From positions 1 through 64,000 of the forward strand of contig NZ_JAHLQH010000053.1 in assembly GCF_018918325.1 (NCBI RefSeq): DNA of 64,000 nucleotides. Reading direction: 5' to 3'. The translations under genes were made by a program, and so were the position numbers. Below the pieces are notes generated by a model. It worked only from the letters and a program-made list of their open reading frames with translations, was not told the DNA's origin and ran no database searches. This document shows positions 17,175 to 26,163 of the stretch, piece after piece; the stretch's first letter is position 1; each line of letters starts with the position of its first letter. This DNA is from Clostridium sp. MSJ-8 (GTDB taxonomy: Bacteria > Bacillota > Clostridia > Clostridiales > Clostridiaceae).

Positions 17175-19469
17175 ATGTTAGAAAAATTTAAAAATATATT
17201 TAGTGCAAGTGAATTGCTTAAGGGAAAGTTTGGATTAGAGAGAGAAGGATTACGAGTAGATAGTAAATGTAATCTATCAGATAGAAAACATCCTGAAGTT
17301 TTTGGAGAGCAATCTAAGAATCCATATATAACTACAGATTTTTCAGAGAGCCAGTTGGAACTTATTACTCCTATATGTGACAATGTGGAGCAAGTGTATA
17401 ATTATGTTAATGCATTATATGATATAGTAGCATTAGAGATAGGAGATGAATATATATGGCCACAATCTATGCCATGTAATACTCCGGATGATGATAATAT
17501 TCCAGTTGCATTATATAATGATAATTCTAGTGAGAGAGAATATAGAGAGAGATTGCTTAACAAGTATGGTGGAAAGAAGCAACTTATATCAGGGATACAT
17601 TTCAATTTCTCTTTTTCAGATAATTTTCTTATGAAACTTTATAGAGAATATAATGTTGACAAGAGTTTTAAAGAATTTAAAAATAATATATATTTGAAGA
17701 TGGCTAGAAACTATCTTAGATATAGATGGCTTATGGTATACCTATTTGGAAGTACTACAGCTATGCATGAGAGTTATGTGAAGGAATGTGTAGATAGATT
17801 AACTAAAGTAGCAGATGAGAGCTATTCTAATGATGGAGCTTTGTCTTATAGAAATGGATGTTGTGGTTATAGGAATAAGACAGAACTATTTCCATCTTAT
17901 AGTTCAGTTGATAAATATATTGCAAGTATACAATCATTTATTAATGATGGAGTTATTTTGAGTCATAAAGAATTATATAGTCAAGTAAGATTAAAGGCAC
18001 AAGATAATAAGAATTATTTCGAATCCTTATCTAGAGAGGGAATTAATTATCTTGAGTATAGAACTATAGATATTAATCCTTTTGAAAAAGGTGGAATAAG
18101 TCTTGAGGATTTAAAGTTTATGCAAATATTTAACTTGTACTTACTAATTAAAGAAGAAAATTCTTATAAGCTATGGCAAGAAGAAGCTACTCATAATCAA
18201 TTCATAATAGCTTCACATGGGCAAAATGACATAATACTTAAGAGAGACGGAGAAGATATAAGTAGAATTGATTGGTCTATAGAGATTATTAATGAGATAA
18301 GAGATATAAATGTTAATTTAAAACTTAAATTAGATAATGTAATAGATCATATTTCAAATAAAATAAAAGATAGTAAATTAACTTATGCACATAGAATATC
18401 AGAATTAATTAATGAAAAAGGTTATATAGATGCACATTTAGAATTAGCACAGAAATATAAAAAACAGGCATATAATAATAGGTTTAAACTAGAAGGGTAT
18501 GAAGAACTTGAATTATCTACACAGATACTCATGAAAGAAGCTATAAAGAGAGGTATTAAGGTAGAAGTATTAGATAGAAGTGAAAACTTTATATCTTTGA
18601 GTAAAGGAAACAAGATAGAATATGTTAAACAAGCTACAAAGACATCAGTAGATAGTTATAGTACAGTACTTATTATGGAGAATAAACTTGTTACCAAGAA
18701 GATTTTAAGAAAAAGTAATATAAGAGTTCCTAGAGGTTATGAATTTACTTCGTTTGAAGATGCCATTAATAATCTTTCACTATTTACTAATAAACCTATA
18801 GTTATAAAACCTAAGTCAACTAATTTTGGACTTGGTATAAGTATATTTCCAAAAGGAACAACAGAAGAGGACTTAATAAAAGCATTAAATATTGCATTTA
18901 AGAACGATAATACTGTGTTAGTGGAAGAATTTGTATCTGGAAAGGAATATAGATTCTTAGTTATAGGTGATAAAGTGGCAGGTATATTACATAGAGTACC
19001 AGCTAATGTAATTGGAGATGGACAAAAAACAATTAGAGAGTTAGTAGAAGAAAAAAATCAAGATCCTCTTAGAGGGTATCATTATAGGACTCCATTAGAG
19101 AAGATTAAATTAGGAGAAAATGAGGAATTATTTTTAAAGCAACAGAATAAGAATTTTAATTATAAACCTAAAAAAGGTGAAATAGTATATTTGCGTGAAA
19201 ACTCTAATATAAGTACTGGAGGAGATAGCATAGATTATACAGATGAAATGCCTGAAAGATACAAAAATATAGCACTAGAAGGGGCAAAATCTGTAGGAGC
19301 AACTATATGTGGGGTAGATATGATGATAGAAGATTATAGAGATGAAAATTCTAGTTATGCAATAATAGAATTAAACTTTAATCCAGCGATACATATACAT
19401 TCTTTTCCATACAAGGGAACTGAGAGAAATATTGCTATAGAGATTTTGAAGGTTTTAGGATTTTTATAA
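17175..19469 (+). CDS. gshF: Bifunctional glutathione synthase (glutamate-cysteine ligase + ATP-grasp)
   Basis: The 764-aa fusion makes glutathione in one polypeptide. Residues about 1-450 are the glutamate-cysteine ligase part: GLEREGLRVD near 19-28, FSESQLELITP near 56-66, and LEYRTIDINPF near 290. Residues about 480-764 are the ATP-grasp glutathione synthetase part: PIVIKPKSTNFGLGISIF near 540, VLVEEFVSGKEYRFLVIGDK near 580, and IIELNFNPAIHIHSFPYKGT near the end. ATG 17175 has AGGAAGG 8 bases upstream, better than ATG 17133. GshF is typical of some Gram-positives and of scattered clostridia. Upstream is ddl, another ATP-grasp ligase, but the functions differ. Confidence 0.95.
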   Translation: MLEKFKNIFSASELLKGKFGLEREGLRVDSKCNLSDRKHPEVFGEQSKNPYITTDFSESQLELITPICDNVEQVYNYVNALYDIVALEIGDEYIWPQSMPCNTPDDDNIPVALYNDNSSEREYRERLLNKYGGKKQLISGIHFNFSFSDNFLMKLYREYNVDKSFKEFKNNIYLKMARNYLRYRWLMVYLFGSTTAMHESYVKECVDRLTKVADESYSNDGALSYRNGCCGYRNKTELFPSYSSVDKYIASIQSFINDGVILSHKELYSQVRLKAQDNKNYFESLSREGINYLEYRTIDINPFEKGGISLEDLKFMQIFNLYLLIKEENSYKLWQEEATHNQFIIASHGQNDIILKRDGEDISRIDWSIEIINEIRDINVNLKLKLDNVIDHISNKIKDSKLTYAHRISELINEKGYIDAHLELAQKYKKQAYNNRFKLEGYEELELSTQILMKEAIKRGIKVEVLDRSENFISLSKGNKIEYVKQATKTSVDSYSTVLIMENKLVTKKILRKSNIRVPRGYEFTSFEDAINNLSLFTNKPIVIKPKSTNFGLGISIFPKGTTEEDLIKALNIAFKNDNTVLVEEFVSGKEYRFLVIGDKVAGILHRVPANVIGDGQKTIRELVEEKNQDPLRGYHYRTPLEKIKLGENEELFLKQQNKNFNYKPKKGEIVYLRENSNISTGGDSIDYTDEMPERYKNIALEGAKSVGATICGVDMMIEDYRDENSSYAIIELNFNPAIHIHSFPYKGTERNIAIEILKVLGFL

Positions 19470-19480
19470 TATAAAAAATG

Positions 19481-19536
19481 AAACTTATTCAATAGGGATA
19501 TGAATAGAATATTCTTATTGGATAAGTTTTGTTTTT
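19481..19536 (+). terminator. Intrinsic terminator after gshF
   Basis: AAACTTATTCAATA (19481-19494) pairs with TATTGGATAAGTTT (19516-19529), one G-U pair, followed by TGTTTTT. Confidence 0.8.
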
Positions 19537-19651
19537 AAGAAAATATTAAGATTATATATGTTTCCTTATTAAGAAGTAAAAAGTAAAATAACAATATAGT
19601 AACTTGTATATATAGTGATTAATTAGAAAATGTGTATAGAGGTGTTTAATT

Positions 19652-20356
19652 GTGGAAAAAATACTAATTGTAGATGATGAAAAAGAAATAAGAGATTTAG
19701 TTGAAATATACCTAAAAGGCGAAGGATTTAAAACAGTTAAAGCTGGAGATGGAGAAGAAGCATTGAAGATATTAGAAGAGGAAGAAGATGTAGACCTTAT
19801 AATATTAGATTTAATGATGCCGAAGTTAAATGGAATAGAAGCGTGTTTGAAGATAAGAGAGCAGAGAGATATGCCCATAATAATGTTGTCTGCGAAGTCT
19901 GAAGATGTTGATAAGATATTAGGACTTAATATGGGAGCAGATGATTATTTAACTAAACCATTCAATCCATTAGAATTAGTTGCTAGGGTTAAATCTCAGC
20001 TTAGAAGATATCACAAGTTTAATTCTAGTAAGAATAGCGATATAGAAGAAGATAAAGACAAGATAATAATAGATGATTTATTAATAGACTTGAATACTCA
20101 TTCAGTATATGTAGAGGATAGAGAGATAAAATTAACACCAACAGAATTTGATATATTGGTTTTATTAGCACAAAATAGAGGCAAAATATTCTCAATAGAA
20201 AATATTTATGAAAGTGTATGGAATCAAGAATTTATGGAATCAGATAATACTGTAATGGTTCATATAAGAAGAATAAGAGAGAAAATAGAAGAAAATTCAC
20301 GTAAACCTAAATACATCAAAACTGTATGGGGAGTTGGATATAAAATTGATAAATGA
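19652..20356 (+). CDS. OmpR/PhoB-family response regulator
   Basis: The 234-aa protein has a receiver domain starting EKILIVDDEKEIRDL, with the phospho-acceptor aspartate in DLIILDLMMPKLNG near residue 54 and the switch lysine in DDYLTKPFNPLELV near 104. A C-terminal winged helix starts at about 135 and contains LTPTEFDILVLLAQNRG and VMVHIRRIREKI. The GTG start is preceded by AGAGGTG. It overlaps the histidine kinase gene, so the pair forms one operon. Cell-wall genes (ddl upstream, GH25 lysozyme and VanW downstream) suggest an envelope-related role, which is inference. Confidence 0.93.
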   Translation: MEKILIVDDEKEIRDLVEIYLKGEGFKTVKAGDGEEALKILEEEEDVDLIILDLMMPKLNGIEACLKIREQRDMPIIMLSAKSEDVDKILGLNMGADDYLTKPFNPLELVARVKSQLRRYHKFNSSKNSDIEEDKDKIIIDDLLIDLNTHSVYVEDREIKLTPTEFDILVLLAQNRGKIFSIENIYESVWNQEFMESDNTVMVHIRRIREKIEENSRKPKYIKTVWGVGYKIDK

Positions 20357-21836
20357 TAAATTACACAAAATATTAAAAAAAATATATAATTTTAAGATAT
20401 TCAATCCTATAAGAAAATATATAGATAAGCTGTGGGAGAAAATAGAAAAAAGTATTAGATTTGAATTGATGGCTGTAATTGCTGTATGTTTTGCGTGTTC
20501 TGCTTTATTTTATATAATTGCTAATGATAGTTTTTCTAAAAGAGAAGAAGTAGCGGATGTTACTTATGATTATGAATCAATTGAAAGTGAAGCAAAGGAC
20601 ATAATAAGTGAAATAAATCAAGATGTAACAGGTGGTTCGGATTTTTTACAATCAAAATGTAATGAGGCTTATGATTATTATAATGCAAAAGCTTTTATTA
20701 CTGATCTTGATGGAAAAATATTATACAAGTCAGAAAATGTTGAAGAGGATACTGTAGATATATTTTTATTATTAGCTAATAATGCTAATGTAGATGTAAA
20801 TAATGGGCAAGAGAAAAGATATATATTTCCATTAACAATTGGAGAAAATAGATATTATTTTATATATTCAGATGTACCTACTGCATCTATAAAATATAAT
20901 TATTATACAAAAGAAAATTCTATATTAGCTATCTTATTATCATTAGTAGTATTTGCAATATTATTTATAAGTATTACTAATGCCAAGATGAAATATTTAG
21001 ATGAAATAGCTGATGGACTTAAGAAAATTGCAAATGATGACTTACATTACAGAATAAGAGAAGATGGTAGAGATGAGATACGTAATTTAGCATCTAATAT
21101 TAATTATATGGCAGATGAGATAAATAGAAAAATTATCGCAGAAAGGCAATCAGAACAAGCTAAATCAGATCTTATTACTAATGTTTCACATGATTTAAGA
21201 ACCCCTCTAACTTCTATTATGGGTTATATAGGTCTAGTTAAAGAAGGCAAGTATGATGACGAAGATGAGATGAAAGAATATCTGAATATAGCATTTAGTA
21301 AGGCAGAGAAGTTAAAAGTCCTTATTAATGATTTGTTTGAATATACAAAGCTAAGTAGTGAAGGAATTAAAATTAATAAAGTTAGAGTTAATCTAATAGA
21401 ATTTTTATCACAATTATCAGAAGAATTAATGCCTTTATTTGAACAAAATAATCTAGAGCTTGTAAGTTATTATGGCAAAGAAGAAGGTATTCAAGTAGAT
21501 ATTGATCCAGATAAAATGGTTAGGGTATTTGATAATTTATTTACCAATGCTATAAAGTATTCATATAAACCTGGAGTTATTTCTGTAGATGTTGTGAAAG
21601 ACCAAGGATATGTGACTGTAGTAATAAGAAATAGAGGAGAAAATATTCCTAAAGAAAAGATAGAAAAATTATTTGATAGATTTTATAGAGTTGAAGAATC
21701 AAGAAATACACAAACAGGAGGAACTGGACTAGGATTAGCTATATCAAAGAATATAGTTGAATTACATGGTGGAAACATATGGGCTGAATGTTTTGGAGCA
21801 GAAATTAGTTTTTTTGTTAAACTTAGAGGTATATAG
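20346..21836 (+). CDS. Sensor histidine kinase (VanS/PhoR-like)
   Basis: This roughly 496-aa membrane kinase has a first membrane helix (ELMAVIAVCFACSALFYIIA, near 40-60) and an extracellular sensor of about 130 residues. A second helix (LAILLSLVVFAILFISIT) leads to a HAMP linker, the H-box SHDLRTPLTSIMGY near 280, and an ATPase domain with NLFTNAIKYS and GTGLGLAISKNIVELHGG. It overlaps the response regulator. The start is uncertain: TTG 20346 has GGGGAG about 12 bases upstream, while TTG 20334 sits directly on it. Confidence 0.92.
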   Translation: MINDKLHKILKKIYNFKIFNPIRKYIDKLWEKIEKSIRFELMAVIAVCFACSALFYIIANDSFSKREEVADVTYDYESIESEAKDIISEINQDVTGGSDFLQSKCNEAYDYYNAKAFITDLDGKILYKSENVEEDTVDIFLLLANNANVDVNNGQEKRYIFPLTIGENRYYFIYSDVPTASIKYNYYTKENSILAILLSLVVFAILFISITNAKMKYLDEIADGLKKIANDDLHYRIREDGRDEIRNLASNINYMADEINRKIIAERQSEQAKSDLITNVSHDLRTPLTSIMGYIGLVKEGKYDDEDEMKEYLNIAFSKAEKLKVLINDLFEYTKLSSEGIKINKVRVNLIEFLSQLSEELMPLFEQNNLELVSYYGKEEGIQVDIDPDKMVRVFDNLFTNAIKYSYKPGVISVDVVKDQGYVTVVIRNRGENIPKEKIEKLFDRFYRVEESRNTQTGGTGLGLAISKNIVELHGGNIWAECFGAEISFFVKLRGI

Positions 21837-21905
21837 TTATTTTGTGGAAACTTTTTTGAGATAATAAATAAAATAATAAAGTAAGTTATTATTCAGGAGA
21901 AAAAT

Positions 21906-22847
21906 ATGCAAAATAAAAATAATAAAAGTCTATTTGGAATAGACATTAATGAGTATAGCCAAGATGTCCAGTTTGAAGTATTAGCTACAACTATTGATTT
22001 TTTATACTTACGTTCTTCTGGATCTGGAAGTGGCAGATTTAGAGTTGATAAAAAGTTTTTAGAATATGTAATAAAAGCTAGAGAGTATAATATACCTGTT
22101 GGTGCATATCATTATGCTGTTCCATCATATGATTTAAATACAGCAGATAGTCAATGCGATGATTTTATTAATGTGCTTCAACAAGGTTTTGGCTACAAAG
22201 ATTATGGGGATTTATTTCCAGTTGTAGATGTGGAAACACCTGTTGAGAATAAAATAAGTACAGAAGCACTTATAAATTGGATAGATAGATTTAGAAAAAG
22301 ATTTGAGAAGAAGACTAGAAGAAGACTTATGCTATATACAGGATCATTTTTTATAGAGATATATAATAATTTCTATATACCAGGAAGAGGTTATCCACTA
22401 AAAAATATGCCGCTATGGATAGCTATGTATACAGATATACCTAATAATCCCCCTTATCCTGAAAATCAGGGAGGATGGACTAGATGGAGGATATGGCAAT
22501 TTAGGGAAAATCTAACGGTAAAAGGGGTTGGAAATACTGTAGATGCTAATTGGGGTCCTGATAATATAGAACTTCTTATGCAACCTAGTATAATCCAGAA
22601 TTTAAGGGTTATAGACCAAGGAAGTCAACTAAAAATAACATGGGATAGAGTAAATGATGTTGATTTATTAGGATATAATTTATTTGAAAATAATTATTGG
22701 ATAGGTACTGTTGATGCAAAGGATACAGAGTTTATAGTGAATAAAAATGAACTTCCAGTACCATTTAGAAAAGGAATAAAAATATCAATTGAAGCTTTTG
22801 ATTATGATGGAGAGACATCTAAGAAAAGAGCAAGAATTGAGGTATAA
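21906..22847 (+). CDS. Glycoside hydrolase family 25 lysozyme-like protein
   Basis: The 313-aa protein opens with FGIDINEYSQDVQFEVLATT and contains IPVGAYHYAVPS and FPVVDVETPVENK, the GH25 barrel with the catalytic Asp-x-Glu near 112-114. LPLWIA and WRIWQF-type strands follow. The last 80 residues (from about 232, IIQNLRVIDQGSQLKITWDR) look like a fibronectin-type domain. No signal peptide is seen, so secretion would need another route or the protein is cytoplasmic until lysis. It follows the two-component system by 69 bases and may be in its regulon. Confidence 0.85.
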   Translation: MQNKNNKSLFGIDINEYSQDVQFEVLATTIDFLYLRSSGSGSGRFRVDKKFLEYVIKAREYNIPVGAYHYAVPSYDLNTADSQCDDFINVLQQGFGYKDYGDLFPVVDVETPVENKISTEALINWIDRFRKRFEKKTRRRLMLYTGSFFIEIYNNFYIPGRGYPLKNMPLWIAMYTDIPNNPPYPENQGGWTRWRIWQFRENLTVKGVGNTVDANWGPDNIELLMQPSIIQNLRVIDQGSQLKITWDRVNDVDLLGYNLFENNYWIGTVDAKDTEFIVNKNELPVPFRKGIKISIEAFDYDGETSKKRARIEV

Positions 22848-22858
22848 ATGCTAATAAT

Positions 22859-22912
22859 AGAGAAGTAATTTAAGATGGAATTTTTATCTTAAATATACTT
22901 CTCTATTTAGAT
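22859..22912 (+). terminator. Intrinsic terminator after the GH25 gene
   Basis: AGAGAAGTA with TTTAAGAT (22859-22876) pairs with ATCTTAAA and TACTTCTCT (22886-22904) with one unpaired base. The tail is short and mixed (ATTTAGATT), so termination may be moderate. Confidence 0.65.
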
Positions 22913-23006
22913 TAAATAAAATAATTAAATTGTATTATTTATCTTATCATTTTACATAAGATAATATATAATAGTTAAAGAGTTTAATATTTATTAAAGG
23001 AGAGTC

Positions 23007-24473
23007 TTGGAATTGAAAAGGAAGAGATTGTTATTAACGAGTTTAATTGGAATTGTTCTAATTATAGGTATTACATATCTTATTTGTATTAATGTGCAAG
23101 TAAGTAAGTATAAGAATAAGATTTATAAAGGTATAACTATTGAAGGGGTAGATGTAAGTGGTATGACCCAAAAAGAAGCCATTAAAGCACTTAATAAAGA
23201 ACTTCATTTAGATGAAGCGAAAAAACCCTTGAAGATAGCTGTTGGTGATAAAGTTAATACTTATGATTATAATGATATAGAATTATCTTGTGATTTAAAC
23301 AAAGCTGTAAATAAAGCTATTAGATATGGAAAAGAAAAAAACATATTTAAAAGAAGTTCTATGATATCAAAAGGATGTAAGAAAGAGATTGATGTTTCAA
23401 TAACATATAATGGCGCAAAATTAAAAGAATTAGAAGCTAAGATTATGGAAGATGTCAATATAGAGGCTACTAATGCTAAAATAACAATTAATAATGGAAA
23501 TATCACAATTACTCCAGAACAAGTAGGATATAAAATAAGTGCAAAAAAACTGCATGACGAATTAATTACTAAATTAACAAAACATATGAATAGTTCAGTA
23601 ATGAAAATAAGTTTAAAGAAGACTAACCCTACAGTTAAAGAAGCAGATTTAAAGAAGATAAAATCTACACCTATGTCAACATATACAACATATTATGGTG
23701 CTTCTACAGCTGATAGAGCTGAAAATGTACAAATAGCTGCATCATTAGTAAATGGAACAGTACTTATGCCTAATGAAGAATTTAGTTATAGTGAAGTTTC
23801 ACAAAGAGGAAGAGGACAGTATAAAAATGCTGCAGTATATGTTAATAATAAAGTTGAACAAGCAGAAGCAGGAGGAATATGTCAAGTATCTTCAACCTTA
23901 TATAATGCTGTTATGAGAGCTAACATAAGGTCTACTCAAAGAACTAATCACTCACTTCCAGTTTCTTATGTGCCTAAAGGCTTAGATGCTACTGTTTCAT
24001 GGGGATATTTAGATTATAAATTTAAAAATCCATATGATTTTCCTGTATATTTAGAAGCAATTGCATCAGGTGGAGCTTTAACAATAAATGTTTATGGAGA
24101 TATTTCAGCATTAAAAGGAATAACATATGATTTAACTAGTAATGTATTAGAAACAATACAGCCAGAAACAGTATATGAAGATGATGCAAATTTAAATGAA
24201 GGAGTAGAGGTAGTAGAACAAGGTGGACAAGTAGGATATAAAGTTGAATCTTATATAATAGGGTATAAAGATGGAAAGGAAGTATCAAAAGAGCTTATAG
24301 CAAATGATACATATGCTGTTACTAATCAAATAGTTAAGAGAGGAACTAGAAAACCAGAAGTAACTACTAAAGAAGAGCAAGCAGTACCGGAAGACAATAC
24401 TTCAGAGAAAACAGAAGAAAATAATGATTCAAATGAACAGAAGCCGCAAGAAGAATCAGAAAATGAGCAATAA
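23007..24473 (+). CDS. VanW family protein with peptidoglycan-binding-like and G5 domains
   Basis: The 488-aa protein has an N-terminal membrane anchor (LLLTSLIGIVLIIGITYLIC, about 8-27). A PG_binding_4-type region follows at about 40-200 (KGITIEGVDVSGMTQKEAIK). The VanW domain spans about 225-365 and includes the hallmark QAEAGGICQVSSTLYNAVMR. A G5-like segment (about 375-450) and an acidic Glu/Asn-rich tail complete it. VanW proteins occur in vancomycin-resistance loci and are common in clostridia, but their biochemical role is unknown. Two TTG starts are possible (23007, 23013), both behind AAGGAG. Confidence 0.88.
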   Translation: MELKRKRLLLTSLIGIVLIIGITYLICINVQVSKYKNKIYKGITIEGVDVSGMTQKEAIKALNKELHLDEAKKPLKIAVGDKVNTYDYNDIELSCDLNKAVNKAIRYGKEKNIFKRSSMISKGCKKEIDVSITYNGAKLKELEAKIMEDVNIEATNAKITINNGNITITPEQVGYKISAKKLHDELITKLTKHMNSSVMKISLKKTNPTVKEADLKKIKSTPMSTYTTYYGASTADRAENVQIAASLVNGTVLMPNEEFSYSEVSQRGRGQYKNAAVYVNNKVEQAEAGGICQVSSTLYNAVMRANIRSTQRTNHSLPVSYVPKGLDATVSWGYLDYKFKNPYDFPVYLEAIASGGALTINVYGDISALKGITYDLTSNVLETIQPETVYEDDANLNEGVEVVEQGGQVGYKVESYIIGYKDGKEVSKELIANDTYAVTNQIVKRGTRKPEVTTKEEQAVPEDNTSEKTEENNDSNEQKPQEESENEQ

Positions 24474-24572
24474 ATGTAACAAAGCATTTTTTATAGATAT
24501 TTATTTTTTATCTGAAATGTAGTATTATTTTTAGTAATGAATTTATGTCTATATACAATGGAGGCTGGAAAA

Positions 24573-25034
24573 ATGAATTTTAATATAGTTTTATATCAAC
24601 CAGAGATACCACAGAATACTGGCAATATAGCTAGAACTTGTGTATTAACTGATTGCAAATTGCATCTTATAAAACCATTAGGATTTGAATTAGATGAAAA
24701 ACATTTAAAAAGAGCAGGGTTAGATTATTGGAAATATCTTGATCTTGAAGTTCATGAAAGCTATGAAGATTTTATGAAAAAATACGGAAACAATAAGATA
24801 TATCTAGCATCTACTCATGGCAGTGAGTTCTATGATGAGATAGAATTTAAACAAGGCGACTTTATAATGTTTGGTAGAGAAACATGTGGTGTTCCAGAAG
24901 ATGTACATAATGCTTGTGAAAACATGAGAGTTCCTATGATTAAGAGCAGTGATAGAAGTCTTAATTTATCTAATACGGTAGCAATTATAGCTTATGAAGC
25001 ATTAAAGCAAATAGGATTTCCTAATATGAAGTAA
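24573..25034 (+). CDS. trmL: tRNA (cytidine/uridine-34 2'-O)-methyltransferase
   Basis: The 153-aa SPOUT methyltransferase starts MNFNIVLYQPEIPQNTGNIA and contains LIKPLGFELDEKHLKRAGLD, the knot motif FGRETCGVPE near 102-111 and LNLSNTVAIIAYEAL near 132-146. It would methylate the wobble ribose of tRNA-Leu isoacceptors. I placed the start at ATG 24573, 8 bases after GGAGG; an upstream ATG at 24537 has no such site. Confidence 0.93.
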   Translation: MNFNIVLYQPEIPQNTGNIARTCVLTDCKLHLIKPLGFELDEKHLKRAGLDYWKYLDLEVHESYEDFMKKYGNNKIYLASTHGSEFYDEIEFKQGDFIMFGRETCGVPEDVHNACENMRVPMIKSSDRSLNLSNTVAIIAYEALKQIGFPNMK

Positions 25035-25054
25035 TCAGGAATAGGATGGTGAAT

Positions 25055-25897
25055 ATGGAAAAGATCAAGATAATAACAGATAGTTCAGCAGATATGCCTA
25101 AAGAAATATTTAGAGAACTGGATATAGAGGTATTACCACTTTTGATAAATTTTGGCGAGAAGAGCTATCTAGATGGAGTAGATATAACTATAGATGAATT
25201 ATTTAAGAGAATAGATGAAGGAGATGTATTCCCCAATACTTCACAAGTAACACCAGTTAGATTTCAAGAGGCATTCAAAAAATATTTAGATGAAGGATAT
25301 AAGATTATATCTATACATTTATCATCAAATATGAGTGGAACATATCAATCAGCATGTATGGCAAAAGAACTTCTAGAAAGTGATGATATATATGTTATAG
25401 ATTCACAAACAGTAACAGCAGGGTTAGCACTTCTAGCTTATAGAGCAGCTAAATTAAGAGATAAAGGCATGAGTATAGAAGAGATAGTTAGTGATTTAGA
25501 AGAGATGAAAGGAAAAATATCTGAATCATTATGTTTTGAATCATTAGATAATCTTATAAAAGGTGGAAGAATATCTAAGACTGTAGGTGTAGTTACAGGA
25601 ATGCTTGGGATAAAACTCATATTATATGTAAAAGATGGTTTAATGGCTGTAAAAGATAAAGTAAGAGGAAATAAGAAAGCAGTTAAGAGGATAATAAAAG
25701 ATATAGAAGATTTAGTTCCTATTGAGGATATGCCTGTTGTATTAATAAATGTTAATTATGATGAAGTATGCAACGAATTAAGAAAATATCTACAAGACAA
25801 CAATATTTTTACTATAGAAACGAAGGTTGGATGCACTGTCGGGATTCATTCTGGAAATAATGCTACAGGAGTATTTTTCTTTGCTAAAAATATGTGA
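25055..25897 (+). CDS. DegV family fatty-acid-binding protein
   Basis: The 280-aa product starts EKIKIITDSSADMPKEIFRE, the DegV N-terminal motif, with TSQVTPVRFQEAFKKYLDEG near 60 and ISIHLSSNMSGTYQSA near 87, which line the fatty-acid site. DegV/FakB proteins bind fatty acids and present them to the FakA kinase, but paralogue specificity is not readable here. The ATG at 25055 is favoured over 25046 because AGGATGG lies about 5-6 bases before it. It follows trmL by 20 bases and is probably co-transcribed. Confidence 0.88.
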   Translation: MEKIKIITDSSADMPKEIFRELDIEVLPLLINFGEKSYLDGVDITIDELFKRIDEGDVFPNTSQVTPVRFQEAFKKYLDEGYKIISIHLSSNMSGTYQSACMAKELLESDDIYVIDSQTVTAGLALLAYRAAKLRDKGMSIEEIVSDLEEMKGKISESLCFESLDNLIKGGRISKTVGVVTGMLGIKLILYVKDGLMAVKDKVRGNKKAVKRIIKDIEDLVPIEDMPVVLINVNYDEVCNELRKYLQDNNIFTIETKVGCTVGIHSGNNATGVFFFAKNM

Positions 25898-25911
25898 AAA
25901 TTGAGAATTTA

Positions 25912-25973
25912 AAATTGAGAATTGAGAATTTAGAAGGTATAATTTTAAATTTTTAATTCTCAATTCTTAATTT
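25912..25973. repeat. AT-rich inverted/direct repeat, terminator-like
   Basis: AATTGAGAATTGAGAATTTA (25914-25933) is followed by its near inverse, TAATTCTCAATTCTTAATTT, at about 25954-25973. In addition, the short block TTTAGAAGGTATAAT recurs as TTTAAAAGGTATAAT. It lies between degV and the cggR promoter and can form a long AT hairpin. Similar AATTGAGAATT runs are frequent in clostridial intergenic DNA, which is recall, not a search. Confidence 0.5.
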
Positions 25974-26096
25974 AAAAGGTATAATATAAAATAAGTACAT
26001 GAATAAAAATAACAGAAAGTAGGAACAATATTTGTGTATTTGAATAAAAAATAAAAAAAAATTATAGAAACACTTTAAAAGTTATAAAATCTGTTT

Positions 26097-26139
26097 TATA
26101 ATAATAGATGTGGGACATTTAGAGATTTAGTGGGACATT
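26097..26139 (+). promoter_or_regulatory. cggR promoter -10 and tandem CggR-type operator
   Basis: TATAAT (26097-26102) is followed by two exact copies of GTGGGACATT (26110-26119 and 26130-26139). Their starts are 20 bases apart, about two helical turns. The repeats resemble the GGGAC-containing tandem operator of CggR, and their position just downstream of the -10 and upstream of cggR suits autorepression relieved by fructose-1,6-bisphosphate. Confidence 0.85.
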
Positions 26140-26163
26140 GTTAGACCAAAGGGGTGTTTAAAC

